Assembly (NCBI GenBank): GCA_003243425.1
Contig: QFQP01000018.1
Coordinates: 62,001 to 126,000 of the forward strand
Origin: Archangium gephyra
GTDB lineage: Bacteria > Myxococcota > Myxococcia > Myxococcales > Myxococcaceae
Direction: 5' to 3'
DNA: 64,000 nt
Shown: positions 1 through 9,083 of the stretch, piece by piece
Numbering within the stretch: the stretch's first letter is position 1
Layout of the letters: the number at the start of each line of letters is the position of its first letter
Notes under the pieces: generated by a model
Seen by the model: only the letters and a program-made list of their open reading frames with translations
Databases searched by the model: none
What the model was told of the DNA's origin: nothing
Made by a program: the position numbers and the translations under genes

Positions 1-77
1 TCCCCGGGAGCGTTCAGATGCTGGCCAAGAAGCACATCGACAAGAAGAACGCGCCCAAGCGTGACGACGCCAAGTAG
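1..77 (+). CDS. C-terminal fragment of an unidentified protein
   Basis: An open frame enters from the left edge and ends at TAG 75-77. The visible 24 residues are rich in Lys and Asp (ending KRDDAK), a charged tail. There is too little sequence to assign a family. The stop lies 3 bp before the stop codon of the convergent frzS gene. The frame was chosen because it stays open from the window edge to this stop; no other support is available. Confidence 0.4.
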   Translation, partial: PGSVQMLAKKHIDKKNAPKRDDAK

Positions 78-80
78 GCG

Positions 81-1724
81 TCAGGCTTCGGCGATCTCGT
101 CGATGTCGAGGTCTTCGCTGTCGGAGGGCGTCTCGTTGAGCACGTCCATCGCGGACTGCAGCGAGCTCTTCACGCGTTCGAGTTGATCCTGATGACCGCG
201 GGCTCGGGCCTGTGCCCGCTGCGCTCTTTCGTCGGCCCGCTGCGTCTCGGCTTCGGAATCGGCGACGCGCTGCCGCAGGCCGGAGATCTCGTCCGCGAAG
301 CTGCTCGCCTGGCTCGAGAGCTGCGTGCGCGCAGAATCGAGATCCATCTGCGCCTGCTCGAGTTCGTTGCGCACTGAATCCGCCTCCTTCGAGCGCTCCT
401 CGAGCTGCGACTTGAGCGCTTCGATCTCACCGCGAGCCTCCGAGAGCTCCGATTCGGCGGTCTGGCGCGCGGTCTCGGCTTCCTGCTGGCTGGCGCGAAC
501 ACCTTCGAGCTGACCGTCGAGCTCCGCGATGCGCTGTTGCATCGAGTCGTAGTCGGTCTGGAGGCTCGACAGCCTGGCGGACGAGGAGCGCGCCTCTTCC
601 TTCGCGGTGAGCAGCTGCTGGTCGACCTTCTTGCGCTCGCCGGTCAGCGCGTCGGCCTTGGCCTGCAGCGTCTTGACCTGTGCGTCCTTCTTGGCGAGTT
701 CGCCGCTCGACTCAGAGAGCTGCTGCTCGAGCGTGTTGTTCTTCTCCTGCAGCTCGAGGAGCTCCTGCTCCTTGCCGTTGAGCTCGTTCTTGAGGCGAAG
801 GATCTCCTTGTCTTTCTTGGTGCCGGCGTCGCGGAGCGCGAAGACTTCCTTGTTGTCGCTCTTTCCGGATGAAGCGCGCGCGGCTTCGAGCTCGGTGCCC
901 TTCGATTCGACTTCTGACTCGAGCTCCCGAACGCGGTTCTCGAGCTCTTCGGCGCGGCTGCGCGCGTCGTCGAGGGCGCCGGTGAGCTCGGTGACCTTGC
1001 TGCGCAGGTCGCGCGCTTCGGTGTTGTCGAAGGTCGAAGGCGACGACACCGGCGGTGAGAAGGTCTGCACCGCGCGAGGCGGCGCGGGCGTGGCGGCAGG
1101 CGGAGCAGGGGGCATGAACCCCACCACGGTCTTTTCCGGCGGCGCTTCGTCGAACTCGTCCCCGGTGCTGAGGCTGATTTCTTCTTCGACGTCGGCGGCA
1201 GGCTGCTCGTCGAACATCGAATCGACCATCGCGAGGTCGGCCTCGGCGTTGCCGCCATCTTCCACCGGCTCTTCGATGCTCACTTCGGCGCCGTCGTCTT
1301 CGAGCAGCGACCCGGGGTCGAAGCCGCCTTCGTCGACGGGCGGCGCAGACACTTCAGGGAAGCCGATGAGCTTGCCCACGGTGTCGACCAGCGTCTCGGC
1401 GCTCAGCGGCTTGCCCACGTACTCGTCGGCGCGCGTCTTCAGCTTCTGGTGCTGCGCGAAGCCCTTCGGGTCTCCGATGATGACGACCGGGAACGCCTTG
1501 AGATCATCGTCGCTCTTGAGCTTCTTGCAGATGATGTAGCCGTTCTGCCCGGCGTCGAGATCGACGGCCAACACCACACAGGCCGGTTGCTGCCTCCGGA
1601 TGGTCTCCGGTGCTGCCTTGCCATCGGTGGTGTCGTCGACGTCGAAGCCCCGAGCCTGCAATGCCTCACGCAACTCCTTGATCAGCGTGAGATCCTTCTC
1701 GACGATCAGTACTGATTTCGACAT
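81..1724 (-). CDS. frzS: FrzS-like motility protein: pseudo-receiver plus long coiled coil
   Basis: This 547-residue protein has an N-terminal receiver-like domain (about 4-118), an acidic Pro/Ala-rich linker, a coiled coil from about 215 to 505 and an acidic tail. The architecture and the receiver sequence (AVDLDAGQNGY, HADEYV-like RADEYVGKP) match Myxococcus FrzS, which shuttles between cell poles and governs type IV pilus-driven social motility. In known FrzS the receiver lacks the phospho-accepting Asp; here too an Ala (about A53, in VVLAVDL) sits where it is expected, so phosphorylation is unlikely. I start at ATG 1724 (MSKSVLIVEKD), which matches the family; a TTG three codons upstream is possible. 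No frz chemosensory genes are visible nearby. Family call is confident; function is by homology. Confidence 0.85.
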   Translation of the reverse strand: MSKSVLIVEKDLTLIKELREALQARGFDVDDTTDGKAAPETIRRQQPACVVLAVDLDAGQNGYIICKKLKSDDDLKAFPVVIIGDPKGFAQHQKLKTRADEYVGKPLSAETLVDTVGKLIGFPEVSAPPVDEGGFDPGSLLEDDGAEVSIEEPVEDGGNAEADLAMVDSMFDEQPAADVEEEISLSTGDEFDEAPPEKTVVGFMPPAPPAATPAPPRAVQTFSPPVSSPSTFDNTEARDLRSKVTELTGALDDARSRAEELENRVRELESEVESKGTELEAARASSGKSDNKEVFALRDAGTKKDKEILRLKNELNGKEQELLELQEKNNTLEQQLSESSGELAKKDAQVKTLQAKADALTGERKKVDQQLLTAKEEARSSSARLSSLQTDYDSMQQRIAELDGQLEGVRASQQEAETARQTAESELSEARGEIEALKSQLEERSKEADSVRNELEQAQMDLDSARTQLSSQASSFADEISGLRQRVADSEAETQRADERAQRAQARARGHQDQLERVKSSLQSAMDVLNETPSDSEDLDIDEIAEA

Positions 1725-1789
1725 GTAGGACAAAGGCTAGTTGCCGCTCTCCAGAGCGTCAACGAAAGCCACGGGGCGGAAACGAGTCG

Positions 1790-2548
1790 TTACTGCTGCA
1801 GCGCAGCGGGTCGCACGTCGAGCGTCGCGCCAGGCGTCGGCGGCACGAGCTCACGCAGGTCCTGCTCATCGAGATCGGTGACGAGTTGGTAGACCACGTC
1901 GCCCTCTCGCCAGCTCACCACGTTGTACCCGTGGCTGTTGCCGACGGCGGGCGTGGCGCCGACGTCGACGTCGTTGTCGTCGCCGTAGACGAACAACCCC
2001 ATCTTCCGCGGCTCGTCGTAGCGGATGTAGGCAGCGGGTTTGTCGCGCACCTGGAGCAGACGGGCGCCAGCGGCTTTGGTGTTCGGGAAGCGGGGCACGG
2101 TGACGCGGTAGTCCAACTTGCCGCCGAACCAGCGCTCGATGTTCTCCGGCGACTGCTCGATCTCCAGCGGCAGTTGCCGCGCGTGACGAAGCGCGGCGTC
2201 CTGCTCGTAGAGGCGGCGCTGGTACCCCTTCCACGCCTGATGGCTGACGACGACGGCGACGGTCACGCCGGCGGCCACGGCCATGAAACGGCTCAGGCGC
2301 ACGTTTCGGCGATGCGCGTGGTCACGACGAATGTTCGAGAACAACCGTGACTTGAACGCTTCGGAAGCATGCGGCGCCGCGCGCTTCACGGCGTCACGAA
2401 TCGCGGAGAGGTTGTGACGCTCGACCTCGACGTGCGCGCGACACTCGTTGCAACCGGCCAGGTGGCTCTCGACCGCCACCCGCGCCTCGTCGATCAACTC
2501 CCCGTCGAGGTACGGCGTCAGCTGCGTCTCGAGTTCTCGACAGTTCAT
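1790..2548 (-). CDS. Zinc-binding anti-sigma factor, membrane anchored
   Basis: The 252-residue protein starts with a ZAS-type anti-sigma domain: His29-x3-Cys33-x2-Cys36 (HLAGCNEC), preceded by MNCRELE and DGEL, typical of the anti-sigma fold that sequesters ECF sigma factors. One membrane segment follows at about 88-105 (VAAGVTVAVVVSH), then a C-terminal, presumably periplasmic sensor region of about 140 residues with no domain I recognise. It lies 24 nt downstream of the ECF sigma gene in the same direction, the usual sigma then anti-sigma order. It probably holds that sigma factor inactive until an envelope signal arrives; the signal is unknown. Confidence 0.85.
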   Translation of the reverse strand: MNCRELETQLTPYLDGELIDEARVAVESHLAGCNECRAHVEVERHNLSAIRDAVKRAAPHASEAFKSRLFSNIRRDHAHRRNVRLSRFMAVAAGVTVAVVVSHQAWKGYQRRLYEQDAALRHARQLPLEIEQSPENIERWFGGKLDYRVTVPRFPNTKAAGARLLQVRDKPAAYIRYDEPRKMGLFVYGDDNDVDVGATPAVGNSHGYNVVSWREGDVVYQLVTDLDEQDLRELVPPTPGATLDVRPAALQQ

Positions 2549-2572
2549 TGAGGTTGCAGGTTCAACACCGCG

Positions 2573-3187
2573 TCACGCCAGCTTCTTCCGCTCGCGATAT
2601 GCGCTCAAGTCGATCGTGCTGCCGGGGTTTTCTGCCTCGCGCGCGAGGAGCACCTTCTGGAGCTGCTTGCGGCCGCGGAAGAGGCGGCTCATCACCGTGC
2701 CCACGGGTACGTCGAGGATCTCGGCGATCTCCTTGTACGAGAACTCCTGGAGGTCAGCGAGGATCACCACCATGCGGAAGTCGATCGACAGCCCGTCGAT
2801 CGCCTTGAGCACGTCGGCGCTCATCACGCGATCGAGCAGATATTCTTCAGGGTTCTGCGTCTGTTCGGTGACGTCGCTGCTGAAGAAGCGCGCTTCGACC
2901 GACTGACGTTCCGACTCGTCTTGCAGCGAGCGCTCGCGGGTGTTGCGACGGTAGTTGTTGATGAAGGTGTTGGTGAGGATCTTGAAGATCCACGCGCGGA
3001 AGTTGGTGCCCTTCTCGAACTTCTCGAAGAAGCGCCACGCGCGCATCACGGTGTCCTGCACGAGGTCTTCTGCGTTGCGCTCGTTGCGCGTCAGGCGCAA
3101 TGCCGAGGCGTAGAGCGCGTCGAACCACGGAGCCACGAGGGCTTCGAACTGCGCGCGACTCTGGTTGCTCTTCGTCAGGCCAAACAT
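2573..3187 (-). CDS. ECF-type RNA polymerase sigma factor (sigma-70 family, RpoE-like)
   Basis: A 204-residue sigma factor with region 2 near residues 15-85 (AEDLVQDTVMRAW, then FRAWIFKILTNTFINNYRR) and region 4 near 125-180 (YKEIAEILDVPVGTVMSRL, the -35-binding helix-turn-helix). No region 1.1 or 3 is present, as expected for ECF factors. The start is ATG 3187 (MFGLTKS), because AAGGAG (complement of 3193-3198) lies 5 nt upstream; an ATG seven codons earlier has no such site. It is co-transcribed with the zinc anti-sigma gene behind it and is likely regulated by it. Target genes cannot be told from the window. Confidence 0.92.
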   Translation of the reverse strand: MFGLTKSNQSRAQFEALVAPWFDALYASALRLTRNERNAEDLVQDTVMRAWRFFEKFEKGTNFRAWIFKILTNTFINNYRRNTRERSLQDESERQSVEARFFSSDVTEQTQNPEEYLLDRVMSADVLKAIDGLSIDFRMVVILADLQEFSYKEIAEILDVPVGTVMSRLFRGRKQLQKVLLAREAENPGSTIDLSAYRERKKLA

Positions 3188-3345
3188 CGTCACTCCTTGG
3201 AACGGCATGAAACGCCGTGACCTACAGGTGGATTCCGCGCTTCCTGAGTTTCACACGAGCATTCCTCGTGCCTATTTCGCGAAATCTGCAAGTGGTTGAA
3301 CTTACGGAGTGAATTGCGCAGCGCCTGCGCACCTTCTGACGCGCT

Positions 3346-3384
3346 GTCAGCCGTCAGGTCGCGCACCGCGAGTCAGATTGTCAG
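3346..3384. promoter_or_regulatory. Two pairs of GTCAG repeats upstream of the ECF sigma gene
   Basis: GTCAG occurs at 3346, 3353, 3372 and 3380, that is, as two close pairs (7 and 8 nt apart) whose first members are 26 nt apart. The block lies in the 272-bp gap upstream of the sigma gene. It could be an operator or sigma-recognition repeat; equally it could be chance. Confidence 0.2.
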
Positions 3385-3396
3385 CGCCTCGCGTCG

Positions 3397-3428
3397 AAAT
3401 GAAACGGGCGCCGCAGACCGTTCGCCCG
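3397..3428 (-). terminator. Possible rho-independent terminator of ald
   Basis: On the minus strand, about 30 nt past the ald stop, CGGGCG (complement of 3423-3428) can pair with CGCCCG (complement of 3405-3410) around a 12-nt loop and is followed by TTTCATTTC. The stem is short and the T tract is broken, so the call is tentative. Confidence 0.35.
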
Positions 3429-3459
3429 CGACGCCCGAAAAACGCCCTGAGGTGGCGAC

Positions 3460-4608
<1,149 letters not shown>

Positions 4609-4712
4609 GACAAGCTCCTTTGAGTTGAAAAGCGGGGCGGGACTTCGCGCTCGGACCATCCCGAGTCAAAGGGATTCTCGTGACGCGACGCGCTGCAACC
4701 GCCCGAACTCGC

Positions 4713-4755
4713 AAAAGAAAAAGCCGCCGCACCCAGACTGTGGATGCGGCGGCTT
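4713..4755 (-). terminator. Rho-independent terminator of tRNA-Arg
   Basis: On the minus strand an 11-bp perfect stem, AAGCCGCCGCA (complement of 4745-4755) with TGCGGCGGCTT (complement of 4721-4731), encloses a 13-nt loop and runs into a T-rich tract, TTTTTCTTTTGC in its last bases. It begins 6 nt after the tRNA 3' end, so it very likely ends the tRNA transcript. Confidence 0.85.
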
Positions 4756-4760
4756 TCGTG

Positions 4761-4834
4761 CGATCCCGGCGCGATTCGAACGCGCGACCCCTGGCTTCGG
4801 AGGCCAGTACTCTATCCAGCTGAGCTACGGGACC
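4761..4834 (-). tRNA. tRNA-Arg (anticodon CCG)
   Basis: The complement folds as a complete cloverleaf of 74 nt: acceptor GGTCCCG pairs with CGGGATC, the D arm contains AGCTCAGCTGGATAGAGT, the anticodon stem CTGGC/GCCAG holds loop CTCCGAA with anticodon CCG, and the T loop is GTTCGAATC. It reads CGG arginine codons. CCA is not encoded (the 3' end continues GCAC). A strong terminator follows within 6 nt. Confidence 0.97.
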
Positions 4835-4926
4835 AGCTGCGACGGCGCGACCGTATACACACAACTCGGCATCAAGTCCTGACTCAAAACCATGAGAATC
4901 GACATCCACTGGGTAGAGTGCCCACG

Positions 4927-7071
4927 ATGAGTACGACGAACGGTCGCATGCTGGGGCGGTACCAGCTCCTCTTCATGCTGGGCCAGGGCGGTATGGGCGA
5001 GGTGCACCTGGCGCGTCTGACCGGAGCCGCCGGCTTCGAGAAGCTGTGCATCGTGAAGACGGTGTTGCCCAGCCTGATGGGCGACCAGAACTTCATCGAC
5101 CGCTTCCACCACGAAGCGCGGGTGCTGGTGCAGCTGACGCACTCCAACATCGCGCAGGTGTACGACATGGGTGAGGCCGAGGGCGGCCTCTACATGGCGA
5201 TCGAATACGTGCCGGGCGTCGATCTGTCGCGCGTGGAGTCGCGCATCGAGCGGCAGCAGACCACCATGCCCATCCCCATGGCGTTGTTCATGGGTCAGAA
5301 GATCAACGAGGCGCTGGGCTACGCGCACCGCAAGGTCGGCGCCGACGGCACGCCGCTTGGCATCGTGCACCGCGACGTGTCTCCGCAGAACGTCATGGTC
5401 TCGTACGAAGGCGAAGTGAAGGTGATCGACTTCGGCCTCGCCAAGTCGAGCGCTCGCAGCAAGCACACGCTGCCCTCCACGGTGATGGGCAAGCTCGGTT
5501 ACATGTCGCCGGAGCAGGCGCTCGCCAGGCCCGTCGATCACCGCTCCGACATCTTTTCGGCCGGCATCGTGGTGTGGGAAATGCTCGCGGGCCGCTCGAT
5601 GTACCAGGGCGGCACCATGTCGGAGATGGTCGCCCAGATGGCGGTGGCCGAAGTGCCGTCGCTTACCGCGGTGCGCCCCGAGATTCCCGCCGCGCTCGAG
5701 CAGATCGTGGCGCGAGCGCTCGCCAAGGATCCGTCGAACCGCTACCAACGCGCCGACGATTTCGCGCGCGCGCTCAACGAGTTCGCGGTGCGCGAGAACA
5801 TGACCGTCGGCGCCGAAGACGTCGGCAACTACGTGCGCGCGATGTGCCCCGAAGAGTTCGCCGCCGAGCGGCAGTTGCAGTCGCGCTTGTCGGTGATGCG
5901 CAAGAAGGGCTCTTCGCCCGAGATCGTTCCCGCGCAGGAGCCCGAACCGGAGCTCGACGGCACGTTCGTACGCACGCCGGCCCCGTCGCAGACGGCTTCC
6001 GGGCAGGCCATGACCGCTGCGCAGAAGGCGATGTCGATGGTCGCGCCGTCGACGCCACCGCAGCAGAAGGCTCCGTCGATCGCGCCGCGCTCGAAGTCTG
6101 TCGCGCCGGTGCAAGTGAATGACGACGCGGACCCTCCGATGGCACCGCCGAAGAGCAAGGCGCCGGTGATCATCGTCGGGCTGCTGGCGTTCATCGCGCT
6201 CGCGGGTGCGGGGCTGTGGTTCCTCAACCAGCGTGACGACGAACCGGTGGCCGATGCGCCGGTCGACGCGGGCGTGAAGGTCGCGGTGGTCGAGCCCGAA
6301 CCGGTGAAGGAGCCGGAGCCGCAGAACGAGCCGCCCGTCGTCGTCGACACCAATCAGCCCGCGCCGACCGTCATCGATCGCGTGAAGGCCGACACGGTGT
6401 GGAAGGTCATTCGCAAGGGTGACGAAGACCTGGTGATCCTCGGCAAAGGCGACAAGCTGAGCGAAGGCGATCGCATCAACCTCGTCGGTGACGAAGAAGA
6501 CGACAAGCAGCGGCCCGTGTACGGGCGCGGCGCGGTGCTCGAAGTGAAGGGCTCGATCGTCAAGCTGCTCTTCGATGACGGCGCTGCGTTGCCGTCGACG
6601 ATCTACGCCGCGCGCGATGCCGTGGCCCGCACCGCCACGCCGGTCGTGAAGAAGGACCCCAGGAAAGACACCACCGCCACCACCACCACCGTCGCGCAGC
6701 CAGAGCCCACCCGCGAGCCGGAACCGACGAAGGAACCGGAGCCCGTCAAGCAGGTCGAACCGGTGAAGGAAGCCGCCAGGGCGCCGGTGCAGCTCTTCGG
6801 CTATGTGCGCATGGGCCTGGCGTCGCGCGGCAAGCGCGTGGTGATGGTCGGCAGCCAGAACGCGTTCCCGCTCACGAACTGCGAAGTGCGTCTGCCCAGC
6901 AACATGGTCTTCAAGATGAAGCGCCCGATTCAGGCGCAGGAGGTTGCGCGCGTTCCGTTCGGCGACTTCAAGACAGACCCTCGCGCGCCCGACGAACAGT
7001 TCAAGAACGACTGGGCGGCCGTGTATTGCAAAGAGGGCACGGGCTACTGGAAGACGACGTACGACCGCTGA
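4927..7071 (+). CDS. Membrane-anchored Ser/Thr protein kinase
   Basis: A 714-residue Hanks-type kinase. Visible elements are the glycine loop GQGGMGEV (19-26), Lys44 in IVKTV, the catalytic HRDVSPQN, the DFG motif in IDFGLAKS, and the APE-like SPEQA with DIFSAGIVVWE. A Pro/Ala-rich linker leads to one membrane helix at about 415-432 (IIVGLLAFIALAGAGLW). The roughly 280-residue extracytoplasmic part begins with an SH3-like stretch (KGDKLSEGDRINLV), followed by a Pro/Glu/Thr linker and a C-terminal domain I do not recognise. The start is ATG 4927; the frame is open further upstream, but that stretch is the tRNA gene. It stops 1 bp before a convergent gene. Likely a sensor kinase with unknown ligand and substrates. 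Confidence 0.93.
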   Translation: MSTTNGRMLGRYQLLFMLGQGGMGEVHLARLTGAAGFEKLCIVKTVLPSLMGDQNFIDRFHHEARVLVQLTHSNIAQVYDMGEAEGGLYMAIEYVPGVDLSRVESRIERQQTTMPIPMALFMGQKINEALGYAHRKVGADGTPLGIVHRDVSPQNVMVSYEGEVKVIDFGLAKSSARSKHTLPSTVMGKLGYMSPEQALARPVDHRSDIFSAGIVVWEMLAGRSMYQGGTMSEMVAQMAVAEVPSLTAVRPEIPAALEQIVARALAKDPSNRYQRADDFARALNEFAVRENMTVGAEDVGNYVRAMCPEEFAAERQLQSRLSVMRKKGSSPEIVPAQEPEPELDGTFVRTPAPSQTASGQAMTAAQKAMSMVAPSTPPQQKAPSIAPRSKSVAPVQVNDDADPPMAPPKSKAPVIIVGLLAFIALAGAGLWFLNQRDDEPVADAPVDAGVKVAVVEPEPVKEPEPQNEPPVVVDTNQPAPTVIDRVKADTVWKVIRKGDEDLVILGKGDKLSEGDRINLVGDEEDDKQRPVYGRGAVLEVKGSIVKLLFDDGAALPSTIYAARDAVARTATPVVKKDPRKDTTATTTTVAQPEPTREPEPTKEPEPVKQVEPVKEAARAPVQLFGYVRMGLASRGKRVVMVGSQNAFPLTNCEVRLPSNMVFKMKRPIQAQEVARVPFGDFKTDPRAPDEQFKNDWAAVYCKEGTGYWKTTYDR

Positions 7072-8619
7072 TCACTTCTGCGCGACGTCCCACTTGAGCC
7101 GCTTCCACGTCTTGCGGAAGGTGGCTTCGTCGGAGGTGACGACCTTGGAGGTCGCTTCGCTGCCGTCGAGGAAAAGCACGAAGTCGAACTGCGCGTCGGC
7201 CTTGCCGGCTTCTTTGTCGAAGCGCTTGACGATCTCGTTGGCGGGCAAGGTGCGACGGCCCGCGACGTTGACGAGGTCGAGGGACACGCCCTTCATGCCG
7301 CCGCCGGGTTGATAGGCCTTGTAGACGAGCTCGGTGCACACCAGCGCCGCGTCGCTGAAGAAGTCGAAATCGAAGTCGTACGGCCGGCCCTGGTACTTGA
7401 ACGCACGCTCGATGGCGCGCGCCTTGTCGAGGTTGCTCAAGCGCGGGCGGAGCGCCCCGAGGTAGTCGACGCCGAACGCGTGCTCGACGGCGGTGAAGCT
7501 GACGCCTTCGCTGATCGACTCGATGACGCGAATCGGCGCGTGGCCCTGGAAGTCGGCGCCTTCGGCGTAGGTCTTCCACTTCTTCGGGTAGCGTTTCTGC
7601 AGCAGCTCGCTGAACGTCTTCGCTCCTTCCGGCTGCTTCGCGACCCATTCGTTCACCTCGGCGTCGGCATCGAAGCTGCGGGAGAGATCTGACGCGGCGC
7701 CGACATAGAGCTCGGCGTGAGGCCAGAACCCGGGCAGCCCGATGTTCGAGAGAAACCAGTTCTGCCGCGTGACGATGACGTCGCCGGGTAGCAGCTTCGG
7801 GATCACGGTGCGCGCCACGTCGTCGGTGGTGACCAACGGCTGACCGATGCGCGCGACGCGGGTGTCACCCATCCACTCGGCGAAGGCCTTCTGGGCGGGG
7901 AACACCGCGCGCATCGACTCGTCGATCGCCAGATCTCTACCGTTGCCCGCGTAGAGCTTCCCGCCGTGTCGCACGAGCTCGACGTGGGCGATCTTCGAAT
8001 CGGCCTTCATCTCGTCGAACGCCCATTTCGCGTCGTCCCACGTCTTCTGGCGCTTCATCAGCGGCACCGTCGCCGCCGCCCAGGTGTCACCCGTGAACAG
8101 CTGCGCCGAGGTCGCCACGTGAATCGCCTTCAACTTGAACTGCGCGAAGGCGCCCGATGGCACGCCGTATTCTTCGTTGGCTTCATCGAAGAGCGTCTCG
8201 AGCTGCTTGTTGTTGAGCGTGAGCGACGCGAACCGGAGGCCGTACGCGAGCATCGACGTCAGCGCCGTATGGGTGACGAGAAAACCCCACGCGTGACGGG
8301 GGTCACTCGGCGAGAGCTTCACGAAGTCCCAGTACTTCTGTCGCAGGCCTTCGGTGGCGCTGAAGTAGGCGAACAACGAACCCCAGCTCGAGAGCAGCGT
8401 GTCTTTCTGTTCGGGCGAATAGACGTCGCTGTGCTTCGTGAAGAGCGCGTCGTTGGCTTTGACCTGCGCCAGCACGCCGTTCATGCCGGCCACGAAGCGT
8501 TTGAGCGTTTCGAGGTCGTGCTTCGCCGTTTCGACGAAGGCCTTCTGCTCGAGCGAATAGACCGACTGCTGTGAACCCGGAGACGCCGCCAGCACTGCGA
8601 GGGCGAGGAGACTGGTCAT
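7072..8619 (-). CDS. Secreted YiiX-like permuted papain-fold (NlpC/P60-related) hydrolase
   Basis: A 515-residue protein with a short N-terminal signal peptide (MTSLLALAVLAASPGS). The N-terminal half is helical and unrecognised. The C-terminal half has the hallmarks of circularly permuted NlpC/P60-like cysteine hydrolases: GDVIVTR followed by FWPHAELYVG (catalytic His first), then AFKYQGRPYDFDFDFF and AALVCTELVYKAY (catalytic Cys after). Members of this group are thought to cleave amide or acyl bonds in peptidoglycan or lipids; the substrate here is unknown. The stop directly abuts that of the convergent kinase gene, and the 5' end is divergent from a CoA-binding protein with a 35-bp gap. The fold call is fairly secure, the substrate is not. 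Confidence 0.7.
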   Translation of the reverse strand: MTSLLALAVLAASPGSQQSVYSLEQKAFVETAKHDLETLKRFVAGMNGVLAQVKANDALFTKHSDVYSPEQKDTLLSSWGSLFAYFSATEGLRQKYWDFVKLSPSDPRHAWGFLVTHTALTSMLAYGLRFASLTLNNKQLETLFDEANEEYGVPSGAFAQFKLKAIHVATSAQLFTGDTWAAATVPLMKRQKTWDDAKWAFDEMKADSKIAHVELVRHGGKLYAGNGRDLAIDESMRAVFPAQKAFAEWMGDTRVARIGQPLVTTDDVARTVIPKLLPGDVIVTRQNWFLSNIGLPGFWPHAELYVGAASDLSRSFDADAEVNEWVAKQPEGAKTFSELLQKRYPKKWKTYAEGADFQGHAPIRVIESISEGVSFTAVEHAFGVDYLGALRPRLSNLDKARAIERAFKYQGRPYDFDFDFFSDAALVCTELVYKAYQPGGGMKGVSLDLVNVAGRRTLPANEIVKRFDKEAGKADAQFDFVLFLDGSEATSKVVTSDEATFRKTWKRLKWDVAQK

Positions 8620-8654
8620 GAGCGCAGAAGTGTAGCCGTGGTTAGGGAGTGGAC

Positions 8655-9083
8655 ATGGCCAGACTGATTGAAGACGAGGCGGGCATCGAGGCGCTGGTGA
8701 AGAGCCTCAAGCGTGTCGCGGTGCTTGGAATCAAGACCGAGCAGCAGCGGGGACAGCCCGCATTCTCAGTGCCCGAGTACGTGAAGGGCCGGGGCGTCGA
8801 GGTGGTGCCGGTGCCCGTGTACCACCCGGAGGTCACCGAGATTCTCGGTGAGAAGGTCTACCGCACGGTGTCGGCGATTCCCGGTGAGCTCGATCTCGTC
8901 GACGTGTTCCGACGGCCGCAGGACATCGATCAGCACGTCGATGATCTGATCGCGAAGAAGCCGAAGGCCGTGTGGTTTCAGCTCGGCATCCGGAACGACG
9001 AGGCGGCGAAGAAGCTGGTCGCGGCCGGCATCGACGTGGTGCAGGACCGTTGTCTGCTCGTCGACTATCGGCGCTACGGCTAA
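8655..9083 (+). CDS. CoA-binding domain protein (YccU family)
   Basis: The 142-residue protein is a single Rossmann-like CoA-binding domain, as in succinyl-CoA synthetase alpha and the free-standing YccU family. Visible family features are VAVLGIKT near residue 22, FSVPEYVKGRGVEVVPVPVY, a VDVFRRP strand, VWFQLGIRNDEAAKKLVAAG and the terminal DRCLLVDYR. ATG 8655 is chosen because AGGGAG lies 5 nt upstream; a GTG two codons earlier overlaps that site. No catalytic residues are expected, and the family's role (CoA-ester sensing or binding) is not settled. It overlaps the convergent patatin-like gene by 4 nt at the stop codons. Confidence 0.85.
   Translation: MARLIEDEAGIEALVKSLKRVAVLGIKTEQQRGQPAFSVPEYVKGRGVEVVPVPVYHPEVTEILGEKVYRTVSAIPGELDLVDVFRRPQDIDQHVDDLIAKKPKAVWFQLGIRNDEAAKKLVAAGIDVVQDRCLLVDYRRYG

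Noticed and set aside
3188..3300. RpoE-type -35/-10 promoter for the sigma gene
   Set aside because: GAAAC and GGAAT words exist, but no pair has the right spacing and -10 sequence.
4744..4926. 61-codon N-terminal extension of the Ser/Thr kinase
   Set aside because: It lies over the tRNA-Arg gene; the kinase fold begins just after ATG 4927.
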